Part shown: positions 35,201 to 46,141 of the stretch, piece by piece
How positions within the stretch are numbered: the stretch's first letter is position 1
Layout of the letters: every line of letters starts with the position of its first letter
Source of the DNA: Megachile rotundata
Lineage: Eukaryota > Arthropoda > Insecta > Hymenoptera > Megachilidae
Assembly (NCBI RefSeq): GCF_050947335.1
Contig: NC_134991.1
Coordinates: 4,836,001 to 4,900,000, forward strand
DNA length: 64,000 nt
Reading direction: 5' to 3'
Made by a program: the position numbers and the translations under genes
Notes under the pieces: generated by a model
Databases searched by the model: none
What the model was told of the DNA's origin: nothing
What the model saw: the letters and a program-made list of their open reading frames with translations, nothing else

Positions 35201-37324
35201 TATTAATATTTCATTACACCTCTTTAAAAATTTACTGTATCATTATACGTATTTATGTCATCATATGTGTAATCATTCTTCATAATAAAAACCAATATTC
35301 GTTTTCATAAAAGTACATTAATAAAAGCGAAAAATGAAAAGTCTGTTATTTAATGATTTTGATTGTTCAACATAGTATCATGAAATTAAAGGAACACCAA
35401 AGAATAGTCAAACTTCTCCTTTTTACCAAACTATTCTTTTTACCAAAGAGTAGACAAAATTAGTGGCTAATAAATAATTTGCTTATAAAATATTTGCTAT
35501 GAAATTCGAGTATTACAGTACGAGTTCAAAATTGACGATTAGTGTTACATAATGCTTTTAGTGTTTTAGAATTATTACATTTGCAGTTATCGATTGATTT
35601 TATGACGGATCTGAAATTTCTATACGCAATTTAAAAAAGACAGGATGAATGAAAAATTAATATCTGAATCATGAAAGATTCTTCTTCATTTTACTTCTTG
35701 ATTTTAAACTGTTATTCTTCATATGACTAAACTTCGTTTTAAGACATAATTTTTTATTTTTTAACTTTTTTTGCATAATCATTGTATAGATGGTATATGA
35801 CTATTCCAAGTGTCGAGATCTATTAGGAGTCTAGGCTAAATATTCAGTACTGAGAATGTTTCACAAATCGATTCATATTTTAACACGATTTTAAAGATCA
35901 ACAAAACGAAATTTGTTAAAAGAAAATATAATCTTGTCAGAAAAGTAGACGTCCTGGGTGCTGGATGTTCCACACTAACACAAGAGTCTGCTGGATGATA
36001 ATAATTGAGAATCGTGAAGTGTTTACTGTACTACCAGTTATAATGGAACGCGTTAACGTCACTAGTGAAATTCACACGAACCGTTTCAAAAGTTACACAG
36101 AACTCAATGTAGAAGGCTATATACATACATAAGAGTGTTAATCACGGTAAAGAGTTCGTAGGCAAGTATAATTTACTTTAAATCTGAGGTAGATTGCGGC
36201 CAAATTTTGATGAAACTTTAACTAAATGAAGTTGAATAAATGTTAGCTAGCAACGGTACGCATACTCAGAAAATGGAATCATACTGAAGTCCTGCAAAAG
36301 ATTGTATGAGAGGAAGAAAATATTTTCACGAATTGGCACTTTGGTCGTGCAAATATTCATAGCAGCAATTTTGTCGCCGAAATAATATTGACCTCATGGC
36401 ATTTTTAAAATCACTGTATTTCGTCTATATTTATTAAGTACTATCATATTATGCAAAAGAAGTTAAATGAAAGTAAAAATTAATTGAAAATCAAGTCTAA
36501 TCCAATTTTGTAAAAAAGAACTTTCAGCATTCTGTAAGTAGGTTACTGTTGCGCCTATAATTTCTTTGTTAAAAGAATATAACAAATTTTTAACAGACAC
36601 GATCCGAACACAATATATTTTACTAAGCATTAAAATTCACGTAGTTGTCACATTAAACTACTCAGTACTCCAAAATTACCAAATTTTAACAACACGTCAT
36701 TTTTGAACGATGCATTCTGACATTCGGAATCATTATATTTCGTCTATATTTATTAAGTACTATCTTTATGCAAAATGTTAAGAATAATTACTTGCCCTCA
36801 GACGAAGCTTAGCGCTTTAAAGTATGCAAGTGTTATAATAGTGTTATAATGATAATAATTTTCCCGGCTAGTTTACATGGTAAGTAATTACTTGATTGTT
36901 GTTACTAAAAAGGCGTAGTTTGATGCGTGCATTTCTGTGTACGTTGCTTCATTTAATGATACATGGTACCATAAACTTTATTGCTAAGGCGTAAAACGAA
37001 TTACTAACAAAGATAAGAGGCTGACTGTAATGAGTGTAAAAGTTACTACTGGTGTTCTAAATACTTAACGTACTTGGAGGCACTCGACTTTATTTGGTAC
37101 TACGTTTATTTCTCATTAAATCAGCTTAAAATTGAATAAAATCACTCTCAAGGTATCATTCTTTAACAATGCGTACAAACGGATGATTTGGAAATTTCGG
37201 AGTCTATTCATTGTCAACTTCATGAGGTATCTCTGTTTTGAGGAGTATTTTTATTTGCACTTTTACAAAATTTAACAGGAATTTTACAGATAAGTTTAAC
37301 AACTAATGAATTCTAAGCTTCGTC
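32291..37324. other. 5-kb AT-rich stretch without recognised genes
   Basis: No transposon end, array or coding region stands out. One ~40-bp direct duplication (ATTTCGTCTATATTTATTAA and following) lies at about 36419 and 36738, roughly 320 bp apart. The frame 33582-33785 is unsupported. The tract may be plain unique intergenic or intronic DNA. Confidence 0.5.
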
Positions 37325-37590
37325 AAATTCTTGCATTTTTTAATTTTTGCAATTTCTTCCATTTTTCAATTTTTTATTTCTTCATTTTTACATAATGCAA
37401 TTTCTCAGTTGTTCAATATTTCAAACTTTTAATTCTCCCATTTTCCAATTTTGCAATTATTCAATTTTCATATTTTTCAATTGTTCAATTCTTCAGTTTT
37501 TCAATTCTTCAATTTTTCAATTCTTCATTTGTTCATTTGTTCAATTCTTCCATTTTTCAATTTCTCCATTAATCAATCTAAATTTGAAAA
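37325..37590. repeat. TTTCAATTCTTCAAT array
   Basis: Units of 8-16 bp, TTCAATTTTTCAATTCTTC, repeated about 20 times. The overlapping Phe/Ile/Leu-rich frames (37347-37595, 37451-37660) are its translations. Confidence 0.8.
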
Positions 37591-38690
37591 TGTAGAAATT
37601 AAAAATTTAACGTTTCAAATAAGAAAATTCTATATTCAGTTGTGTTCAAATACTAAATAGAAAAATTCGTACTATCTTTCTAATCTTCTTCATTCAAACT
37701 GTTACAAAAATCATAAACCATCATAAGCTGGTTTCATAAAAAAAAAATCAGGTCTTAGAGAAATAAAAATTGCATAAAGACCTAACTACCATAATTTTCT
37801 CCATTTGAAAATTATAATTATACTACAAAAAAATATTTCATTTCCAATAGCTATAGAAGCTCGTCCAATTCCATCATCCTTTGCATCCACTCGCATTTCA
37901 ATCCGCATTTTCCTCTAAATTCTCTCACAATAATTGCTACCCATAATCTCTCTAAAATCGTGACAATGAACCGTTTCCGAAATGGAAACAGCTGACGATA
38001 GTAAATGTAATTAATTAATGTTTTTCCTATAATAGAGAAACAATGACGATTCATTACCATGACAGCACTATTCTCATACACTGTGATGAAATAGTTGTTC
38101 CCGAGAATATAACAATCAATGCTATTCTATTTGTCGTATATAGATAGGATTAAATCTAACAGGAACGCGGTAATTAATTGTAAGATCGATCCGACGATTA
38201 ATTTCGTTCCTTTTGTTCGTGGACTTGTAAAAAAAGGGTGGGAGGTCAATGGAAAGGGAATTTAAATTGAAAAGCCGTTTAACAAACGCGAGGGAAACCA
38301 AGCGTAAGGGCACAAGTTGAAGTTGGTATTTCATTTCAAAGGATTACAATTAGGTTCTTCTAATTATCACTGAAAGCTTTCACGGTCGCGTGCTCATGAG
38401 TTGCTTACCTACCTGCATGTACGTAATAATCCGGGGACTTATTCGTTAACGTCGACCATGCGGAAAACATTGCCATACGAACAAAGCTGAATTCATTAAT
38501 TAACGAAGAAGGTATACAACAGGGGGTTTTAAAGTGTAACTTGTGAGTCATTTACGATACGGAAATTTTAGAAATTACGGTCCGCGGAGTTCACATCATA
38601 CGTGATCAGTTTGTAAAGATAATTTGATTATTTATGCATGAATCAGTTTTATGGTAAATATTTAGAATAAAGTCATCTCCGATTTCGACT
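37591..38690. other. No gene recognised
   Basis: The part at 38030-38560 is less AT-rich and non-repetitive. Minus frames at 37851-38081 and 38122-38334 show no family features. Confidence 0.45.
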
Positions 38691-39164
38691 ACCTGGAACT
38701 CCTATAATTCAGGTGTAACTTCTGTAATTCAAATTCTCAAATTGTTTAATTTTATAGTTTGAATTATTATATTTTCAAATTTTGCAATTAAAATTTTTCA
38801 ATTACTAAACTTTACTTTCCAATTTTGCGAATTCTTGAATCACCACATTACCAAATTCCACAAACTACACGCTCTCAAATTTTCAGATTTTCAAATATCA
38901 TGTAAACCCCAAATTTGTATGTCCTAAAATTCGAAAACCGTCAAATTTCCAAATTCGTAAATTCTCAAATTCCTAAATTCTGAAGTGTTCAAACTCATAA
39001 ATTCCTAAATTTCCAGACTCATAAATTCCTAAATTCCCAAGTGTTCAAACTCATAAATTCCCAAATTTTTAAATTACCAAATTTCCAGTTCGCTAAATTC
39101 ACAAGTGTTCAAACTCGTAAGTTTCTAAATTTTCGAATTCCCAAATTTCCAAATCCCCAAGTTC
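38691..39164. repeat. AAATTCCTAAATTC array, left part
   Basis: Imperfect units AAATTCCTAAATTC and GTGTTCAAACTCATAAATTC. The same units resume at 41994, beyond the nested transposons, so the array was split by the insertion. Confidence 0.85.
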
Positions 39165-39385
39165 TTAACACGTTCACGCCGGCGTGACCCACCGGTGGGT
39201 CATGCTTGACTGTTTAGTGGGGCGGCGTGACCCACCGGTGGGTCACACTTAATTGTCCCGTAGGGCGACGTGTATCACAGGTAGGTTTTCAAAATATAAG
39301 TTTATTTTATTTTTTGTCAACATTATAAACAAAAATTGAGTATTATAAGCATTAACATTCAATATTTTAAATTGATGACAATTAT

Positions 39386-39646
39386 TTATTTATAAGCATG
39401 CAACTTTTTAAAACATTCTAAACATAATGCGGGCTGACCGTTACAACTTTTACAATATGTTCTTACTTTTTCACTTTTTTTCGCGGCGTATAATCTACCT
39501 TGTATTTTCGATAATTGTTTGTAACATTCTTTACATCGTTTTCTTGTTTTTCTGGCAGCCCCTTTGAACGATTGTAAAAAATGTGTGTGTTTTCTTGACC
39601 GTTTTTTCTTTTCTATTTCACATTCTTTGATTTCTCTGTGAAAAAT
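39386..39646 (-). pseudogene. piggyBac transposase C-terminal Cys-rich domain remnant
   Basis: Eighty-six codons on the minus strand are open from an in-frame stop at 39647-39649 to TAA at 39386-39388. They contain KECEIEKKKRSRKHTHFL, then KRCKECYKQL, RTYCKSCNGQPALCLECF and KKLHAYK. The Cys spacing is CX2C-X23-CX2C-X6-CX2C-X4-H, as in the zinc-binding C-terminal domain of piggyBac transposases that recognises the element's end. The stop codon lies about 215 bp from the TTAA end, a sensible distance. The catalytic domain is missing. The sequence TTTTTCACAG just upstream could be a splice acceptor, but no other exon is visible. Confidence 0.9.
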
Positions 39647-39996
39647 TCAAAAAGGAAAAGTGCTAATTGCCCCTGTAAAAGAAAAGATAATTTTATCTAC
39701 CTTTACACTTGATGCAAGAAATGTGCGTTCTGAAAATCAATGTCAAAACTGTTTTGATTTCGTATTTAGCGCGTTCGAAGCTTCGAAAGAGCAACAATGT
39801 CGCGCCGCCCCACGAAACGAAATGTAACGACTCTGGAACCTAAATTCAGATAGTTACTAGCGCTAGTAAGGTAAAGAGCGGCTTTTACCAACTGAACGAC
39901 TCGTTTTGGAAAATAACTAATTCTAAAGATTGTGGGATTCGTGTGGTGTGCGGTTAAGGAGTGAAATCCACAGGTCAATATCTTTCAACAATAAGG

Positions 39997-40002
39997 TTTA
40001 TT
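39997..40002 (-). terminator. AATAAA signal of the nested LTR
   Basis: AATAAACC on the minus strand, about 175 bp before the LTR 3' end. Placement supports the minus orientation. Confidence 0.55.
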
Positions 40003-40696
40003 CAATAAAATAACGAAGATGATGAATTTAACAAATAACAAGTAACAAATAACAACAAAATATGAAAAGTATACTGGTTTGATTAAAGAAACTAGAATAA
40101 ACTTGGTATAATATTAATAATAGAAATAACAGAACTTGGCAAATTAAGCAATACGTAATAGATAATTATGAATCTAACTAAATGACTCTCGCTAGGTAAT
40201 ACTTTATATTAGATCGTACCTAAGTCTGTTTTCGGATGAAGCTAACTTCGCTTTTATATAATTAATTGAATTCGATATTCTATATTATTCAGTTCTCGTC
40301 TCAAACGCTATCGCAATTACAAAGTTTATATTGATTAACACGTTTATAATTTATATAATGAAAAGTCTTTTACGAAATTATTAATACTAGCGCGTGATAG
40401 TCTACCGCAGCGAGGAACACGACCTAAGTGTGATTCTCTAAGTGTACCTAAATACGCTTTCGCAAAGTTAAACAGATTAATGATTTTATCTGATATCTAA
40501 CGCGGTGTAGTCGACTACTGAGATTACGCTAATGACAGAACAATATTCTTTTACTAATTCAAGTTCAAAATTTATTTGAATCTAAATGAATTAATTACTC
40601 GGAACAATTACTCTTGTATAATTTGACTCGACAACTAATTGTCCATGACCCTTTTCGTCAAAACGAACACTGACAGCCAAAACCAGATCGCTTAAT

Positions 40697-41080
40697 TGGG
40701 GAGCCTGCGTTAGCTAGCTACTAGAACGACCCAACGATACAGGAAAAGGGTGAACAGTATAAGTTGACAGGGTAGCAAATCAATTGATTCTAATATAAAA
40801 TCGTAATTGCTGAACTGCCACCCAAAAGACACGGGCTTCAGAGACCAAGCCGCTCAAATGGGGAGCCTGCGTTAGCTAGCTACGAAACGACCCAGAGCGA
40901 GCTCCGAGAATCGGATGGCGAGTTAGCAATCCGATGTAAAATCAAATATGAGTAGCTGAGAGCTATCCTTTCGATATCTTAGCCTTTCTTGGCGCCAAGT
41001 ATAGCACTCTCCTAAAGGAGTTTCAGATACGAGACCGTTTGAATGGGGAGCCTGCGTTAGCTAGCTACTAGAACGACCCA
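40697..41080 (-). repeat. Three copies of a 37-bp motif in the LTR
   Basis: The motif, starting TGGGGAGCCTGCGTTAGCTA on the plus strand and ending GAACGACCCA, lies at about 40697-40733, 40858-40894 and 41044-41080. Spacing is 161 and 186 bp. The middle copy lacks a few bases. Sequence between copies is otherwise diverged, so the motif is selectively conserved or recently spread. Confidence 0.9.
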
Positions 41081-41240
41081 CGACCAAGTATCCAAATGGC
41101 GTATACCCGCTTTACCAGTCAAGTATTAAGAATCGTTGCGGCTCTTCACAGCGAAAACTGTTCCGGTTATACTTATCTGAAGACTTCTAGCTGGCTCGAC
41201 TTCGAAAACTGTTCTGCGATTTTGGCGAGCTCCGCTCGGC

Positions 41241-41248
41241 CTTTTATA
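41241..41248 (-). promoter_or_regulatory. TATA box of the nested LTR
   Basis: TATAAAAG on the minus strand, within a GC-rich setting (GGCGAGTATAAAAGGCCGAG). A transcription start would fall near 41215. Confidence 0.65.
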
Positions 41249-41993
41249 CTCGCCAGCCTGGCGAATTCTCGGAAAACCCCCATAACGTCGAAATATATAA
41301 TTGTCTTATAAATTCATAATTAGACATTAATTGTACAAACGAACGGTTTAATTACATTATAAATATCGCATTCTACATTATGGTTTACATTTCTGATATA
41401 AAAATAGTAATTTAATAGTGTTTTAATGAAATTGCATTTTCTATCTCTTTCTATACGCTGTGCACGACTTCTATACGGATCGGAGCTAAATGTATAAGCA
41501 TAGGATGCTTCTAGAACATTCCATTGAATAATATTATAATTTACAATATATATTGTAATAAACTAACGTTTGACTTTAATTCTGGATAACATAATATTAG
41601 TACGCTTGATATGTAGTAACTGATTTGTTTAGCTAATAGTTTTTGATAATTAATAATATCGCAATTGTAAAATGTATTTCTATCCTTCTCTAAGACTACG
41701 CGAGAATTCCAGGAAATTCGGGGCGAGCTTCGCGGCACATAGCATAGCATTGCGGAATTTTCCTTATAGAATTATATATTTATTACCGACAGTTTACTGA
41801 ATTCTTATGACACTCGATTTGTCTAATGTCGCGGTCGGTAAGGGTGAAATACAGTCGATAATTGAAGAAATGACACTGCAATAAAAGTTTAAAAAATCTT
41901 CAGGGATGTTACAGAAACGTAAATATTCGCCCCGGCATTACGTAAATACATATTTACAGAAACGTAAATATTCGCCTGTCATGGACGTGTTAA

Positions 41994-42190
41994 ATCCTCA
42001 AATTCCTAAATTCCCAAATGTTCAAACTCATAAATTCCCAAATTCCAAAATCTTCAAATTCTTAAATTCTCAAGTTTCCAAGTTCATAAATTTCTAAATT
42101 CATAAGTTCCCTAATTCCTAAATTTGCAAATTTCTTAATTCCTGTACTCAATTCCTAAATTCCTACATTTCTAAATTTCTTAATTCTAGT
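41994..42190. repeat. AAATTCCTAAATTC array, right part
   Basis: Continuation of 38691-39164 after the nested insertion: the same CAAATTCCTAAATTC and AAACTCATAAATTCC units. Confidence 0.85.
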
Positions 42191-43499
42191 TCCACTACTA
42201 CATTGTAATTTTTGTACTGAACAGCTCTAAAACAAAATTTTTTGTGGCTACAGATTTTACATTCTTTGTATTACTTCTTAAAAACTGTTTATCCTTATAC
42301 TACTTAACAATTGTAAATTATTCCTAGATAACGAAGTTTAAGAAACTCGCAAAATTGTGTCTATCTGTATTTATCTTGATTATTACTTCTTAAAAACTTT
42401 TTATCCTTATACTGCTTAGCAATTGTAAATTGTAATTTGTAAATTGTTTCTGGATAAAGAATTTTAAGAAACTCGCAAAATTGTATCCATCTGTATTAAT
42501 CTTGATAAGTAACAATAAAAGTCAAATTTCAAATAAATTGGAAAGTTATTGGACATTGCGAAAAGTGTGAAATGTCAATAGATTCATCTTTAGAAACGTG
42601 AACAGTAAATCTACAATGTATACGAACGTTTCAACGGTACTTCAATAGCGACTGAAATCTAAAATGGCAGAAGTTATCGAGAAGTTACTTCGAAAACGGA
42701 TTTACTCAAGCTCGGAAATTTTCTTGTAGCAAAACTAGTGTATACTGAAAATATTTCTGTACGAAGTATATAGTTTATTTTATTATTTTGTTTTTTTGTG
42801 TACTCATATTTTTCTTATATTGTTATATCTATATTTTTTTGTATAATATGTGAATCGTATTATTCTGTTCATATTTTTTGTATAAAATTTTCAATTCATT
42901 TTTTATATAAATATTTCCTATATGCAATATATAGTTTTTAAAACGAAAGGATACACGAATTAATATTTGTTTCCATCTAACGGAATTTATTATTTATTAC
43001 ATAATCATTAACATTTCTTCTCGCGTTTGCATGTTTCGATTGAATTTTGTTCTTTGCTTTTTTCTCGCGTTATTGAATTATCCATTTTGTATTCGTTATT
43101 AAATAAATATTTTGCTCGTTCTTTATACAATATATTACGTCACTTTTCGAGCACGGATCTCCTCACCTACAACAGAATATACAACTATTCATATTTTCTG
43201 TACAAAACTTGTAATGTATATCGTTATGTAAATATTTCTTATTTAAAATATACAATTTATAATAGTGAGTCTATAAATCAGCTTCAGATGAATTTCAACG
43301 TGTATTTAAAACTTGGAGTATCCACATCAAATGTTTAGATAGAACAAGAATGAGATGTGGAGGTATTAAGTCGTTTCAAATGACTAAACGTGACTGAAAC
43401 TATCGAAAACAATACCAAACATGGTTTTTTATCGGTTTGACGATGATTACCGTTTTATGACGGGTGTTTGTTGTCAGGTTCCCGCTAATATCTATGTAT
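42191..43499. other. AT-rich, weak internal duplications, no gene
   Basis: TTACTTCTTAAAAACT.TTTATCC and its surroundings occur near 42270 and 42384, a duplication of about 115 bp. A TTTTTGTATA.AATTTT / TATAAATATTTCTTATAT theme recurs near 42840, 42890 and 43190. The 103-codon frame at 43027-43338 is AT-driven and has no recognisable feature. Confidence 0.45.
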
Positions 43500-43615
43500 A
43501 AGCAAATTACAGGTGTTTCAAAATTGTGAGTAACAAATTAAAACAATAGCATAAGTTAAAATTGTGAATTACAAATTAAGATTGTAGTACAAGTTAAAAT
43601 TCGACTACATTTCAA
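43500..43615. repeat. ~42-bp minisatellite, locus 1
   Basis: About three units resembling AAAATTGTGAGTTACAAATT followed by AAGATTGTAGTACAAGTT. The same unit builds the longer array at 52755. Confidence 0.65.
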
Positions 43616-44015
43616 GTCGAAAGACCCAAAATTATGATCTATGGCGTGATGAGAGACACACAAACAGACAAACGAATAAATGCAGATTGAGTCGTCCCAG
43701 GAGCTTACGTTCGGTAATGATTATATTCACATTTCCTATATGAACTGTACAATTTAGATTATAATATACATATATCATGTATGAAATACATAAACTAGTA
43801 TAAATTAAAAATGTTTCTGTACAAAAAACTTACCACCTTGTGAATTGGACGTATTTTTGTACGTACATTATGTCGTAGAGTACCCATTTCAGTGAGAGGA
43901 TTAGAACTCAGAACACAAGTTTTAGCAGTAAAATTATTAGTGAGAGAAATATAGATATATAGTAATGAATTAATACATAGATATGGGGATTTGCGGATAT
44001 TTATCGTTCAGGAGT
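43616..44015. other. No gene recognised
   Basis: AT-rich spacer without a supported feature. Confidence 0.5.
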
Positions 44016-44019
44016 TTAA

Positions 44020-45492
44020 CCCTTTCACTGCGGCGCGATTTTGGAGTAATCTATCAACAGGGACGACGCCTTACAAGGAAACATATCGAACCGCGACACA
44101 CCGATTTTAATGAAACTTATGTGAAAGATAGTTCTTTAGAAAATATTTGACACGTATTTTTTTTTATCGGCCATCATTCACATTGAAGGGGTGAAAATAG
44201 CCCTCGAAGTTGGGGGTTGGAATCATATTTTTGGGAATATCTCCGAAATTAAAGAAGATAATTATTGGATTCTTTTTTCTTGTAAATTGTTCGTCTTTAA
44301 ATAGGGAATTTTTGTGCGTAAAAAAATTTCAATAAACTTTATTTATTTAAATATTTTGAAAATTTATAATTTTTGTTTAAATTTTTGCACTAAATATTGA
44401 TCTATTTTTTTGCAACTTCGTGTACATAAACTATGGGCAAAAATAGAGGATACGTGTTTTTGGAATTTGTTGTTGGTTGCAATGTTTATTAAATATATAA
44501 TTTAAAATCACCTCCTGTGAAGAGGGGCAATCAGCATTTTTATTGAAAATATCATTATTTTTACAATCTTTTGCAATATTTTAGACGTTTTATACCTCTT
44601 CATATGCCGTTAATTGATTTCTGAATAATTATTGTAATCGTCGCAAATATGAGCGTGACACGGTTATAATCAACTCCGTAAGGAACATAGGCTTTTATGG
44701 CCAATATTGTTAAAAAATAATTTAATTTAATTCTATTTTCTTAGTTTCTTAAAAAAGCCCAATGTTTCCAAAAGTTCTAAATATTTTATTTAGATTGAAG
44801 ACTTTACGCCTGTAAAAGTATAAAAGCAGTATTGGCCATAAAAGCCTATGTTCCCTACGGGCCGGCGTTGATCATAACCGCGTCACGCTCATACCTGCGA
44901 CGCTTACAATAATTATTCAGAAATCACTTAACGGTATATGAAGAGGTATAAAATGTCCAAAATATTGTAAAAGATTGTAAAAATAATGATATTTTTAATA
45001 AAAGTGCTGATTGCCCCTTTTTACAAGAGGTGATTTTAAATTATATATCTAATAAACATTGCAACAAACAACAAATTGCAAAAACACGTATCCTCTATTT
45101 TTGTCCATAGTTTACGTACACGAAGTTGCAAAAAAATAGATCAACATTTAGTGCAAAAATTTAAACAAAAATTATAAATTTTCAAAGTATTATTTAAACA
45201 AATAAAGTTTATTGAAATTTTTTTACACACGAAAATTCCCTATTCAAAGACCAACAATTTACAAAAACAGAATCAAATTATCTTCTTTAATTCCGGAGAT
45301 ATTCTTAAAAATATGATTTCAACCCCCAACTTCGAGGGCTATTTTCATCCCTTCAATGTGAACGATGGCCGATAAAAAAAATACGTGTCAAATATTTTTT
45401 TAAGAACTATCTTTCACATAAGTTTCGTTAAAATCGGTGTGTCGCGGTTCGATATGTTTCCTTGTTAGATGCATGTCGGTCGCTGCGCCGCG
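44020..45492. mobile_element. Giant imperfect hairpin element, piggyBac-like end
   Basis: The left border is TTAA (44016-44019) followed by CCCTTTCACTGCGGCGCG, a typical piggyBac-type end. From about 44093 to 44711 the sequence is matched in reverse complement by about 44832-45463, that is arms of about 620-630 bp, with a centre of about 120 bp. Shared landmarks are GTGTCGCGGTTCGATATGTT, GAAGTTGGGGGTTG and TATTGGCCATAAAAGCCTATG. The right end is diverged: a CGCTGCGCCGCG block replaces the expected copy of the left end and no right TTAA is seen. No coding sequence. Confidence 0.85.
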
Positions 45493-45929
45493 CAGACCAG
45501 TGACCATAACAGTATCGAGAAATTTGATACTATTCGTAGGACTTGAAAAACAATCACTGCAAATTGTTGAAAATAGCAAAATTAAATACAGAAATATGTC
45601 GGTAATTTGCCAATAAGTCGGTAACCAAGTATGTATATTTATCTACTATCTATATGATACCGCTCGTTTCAATTAGATCTTCAAATGTTAAAATAAAATA
45701 ATATCTATATAATTATTCTTTACAGTTCTCTCTGCAATTACGATATCGTACACGTATATTGAAAGATCTTGTGTTTCATTTAAAGTTTCTTCCTTGTTGT
45801 TTCTCGTTTTAAAATAAATTCATTTAGTGTTCAAATTGTGTTAATTGCTTGTCTTATATTTAATAGTTTTCAATATTATATTATAAATCTGTACTCCCAT
45901 TTCTATCAGAAATGAATTAAATATATCTA
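45493..45929. other. Nothing recognised; likely 3' part of a piggyBac relic
   Basis: AT-rich. By position it should contain the 3' end of the element whose C-terminal remnant starts at 45930, but I found no matching TTAA end. Confidence 0.4.
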
Positions 45930-46132
45930 TTATTGCTTTATTTTAAGTAGCCCTTTATAAAAATGTAGCAAAACTACATCACATTCTTTGCATTCATACC
46001 TAGTTTCTCGACGAATTTTGTGTTTACTGCATACTGCACATTTTCGAGCAGGATTTTTTGTTTAGAAGACGGATTAAAATATGTGCTGGGAAAATGCCTT
46101 TTAATAAGACGTAATGGGTGTATATTTAGGTC
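45930..46132 (-). pseudogene. Second piggyBac transposase C-terminal remnant
   Basis: The minus strand reads PLRLIKRHFPSTYFNPSSKQK (46120-46060 region), the linker before the piggyBac Cys-rich domain (GRHFP in many members). After one lost base the next frame reads NPARKCAVCSKHKIRRETR, then YECKECDVVLLHFYKGYLK-like sequence to a TAA at 45930-45932. The CX2C...CX2C..H layout fits the zinc-binding C-terminus, although the last Cys pair of the family is absent. It differs in sequence from the remnant at 39386, so two separate piggyBac lineages are present. Confidence 0.8.
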
Positions 46133-46141
46133 TCTTGTATA

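Larger units (their letters stand above)
39823..41913 (-). mobile_element. 2.09-kb solo LTR nested in the piggyBac-like element
   Basis: The unit starts TGTAACATCCC and ends GAGTCGTTACA on the minus strand, flanked by the 4-bp direct repeat GAAA (39819-39822 and 41914-41917). Orientation is supported by TATAAAAG at 41241-41248 and AATAAA at 39997-40002, both on the minus strand. This leaves a U3 of about 650 bp, an unusually long R of about 1.2 kb and a U5 of about 150 bp. The transcribed part holds three copies of a 37-bp motif. No gag-pol remains. The 4-bp duplication fits Gypsy-type integration (inference). Confidence 0.85.
39169..41989 (-). mobile_element. piggyBac-like element carrying a nested solo LTR
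   Basis: TTAA lies at 39165-39168 and 41990-41993, with imperfect inverted ends CACGTTCACGCC and, from the other strand, CACGTCCATGAC. The same AAATTCC array continues on both sides, so both borders are clear. The left 180 bp carry two copies of GTGACCCACCGGTGGGTCA-type palindromes. A piggyBac transposase C-terminus lies on the minus strand at 39386-39646. Subtracting the nested LTR and its duplication leaves about 730 bp, so most of the transposase was already lost. Confidence 0.88.

Noticed and set aside
37347..37660. Phe/Ile-rich frames resembling a membrane protein
   Set aside because: Translation of the TTCAATTCTTCAAT array; apparent hydrophobic segments are an artefact of repeated TTC/TTT/ATT codons.
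39823..41913. Full-length LTR retrotransposon with internal genes
   Set aside because: Only one LTR-like unit lies between the GAAA duplications; no gag, protease, reverse transcriptase or integrase motifs and no second LTR copy were found.
43027..43338. 103-codon Tyr/Ile/Ser-rich frame
   Set aside because: AT-driven composition and overlap with weak local duplications; no motif or transcript signal.
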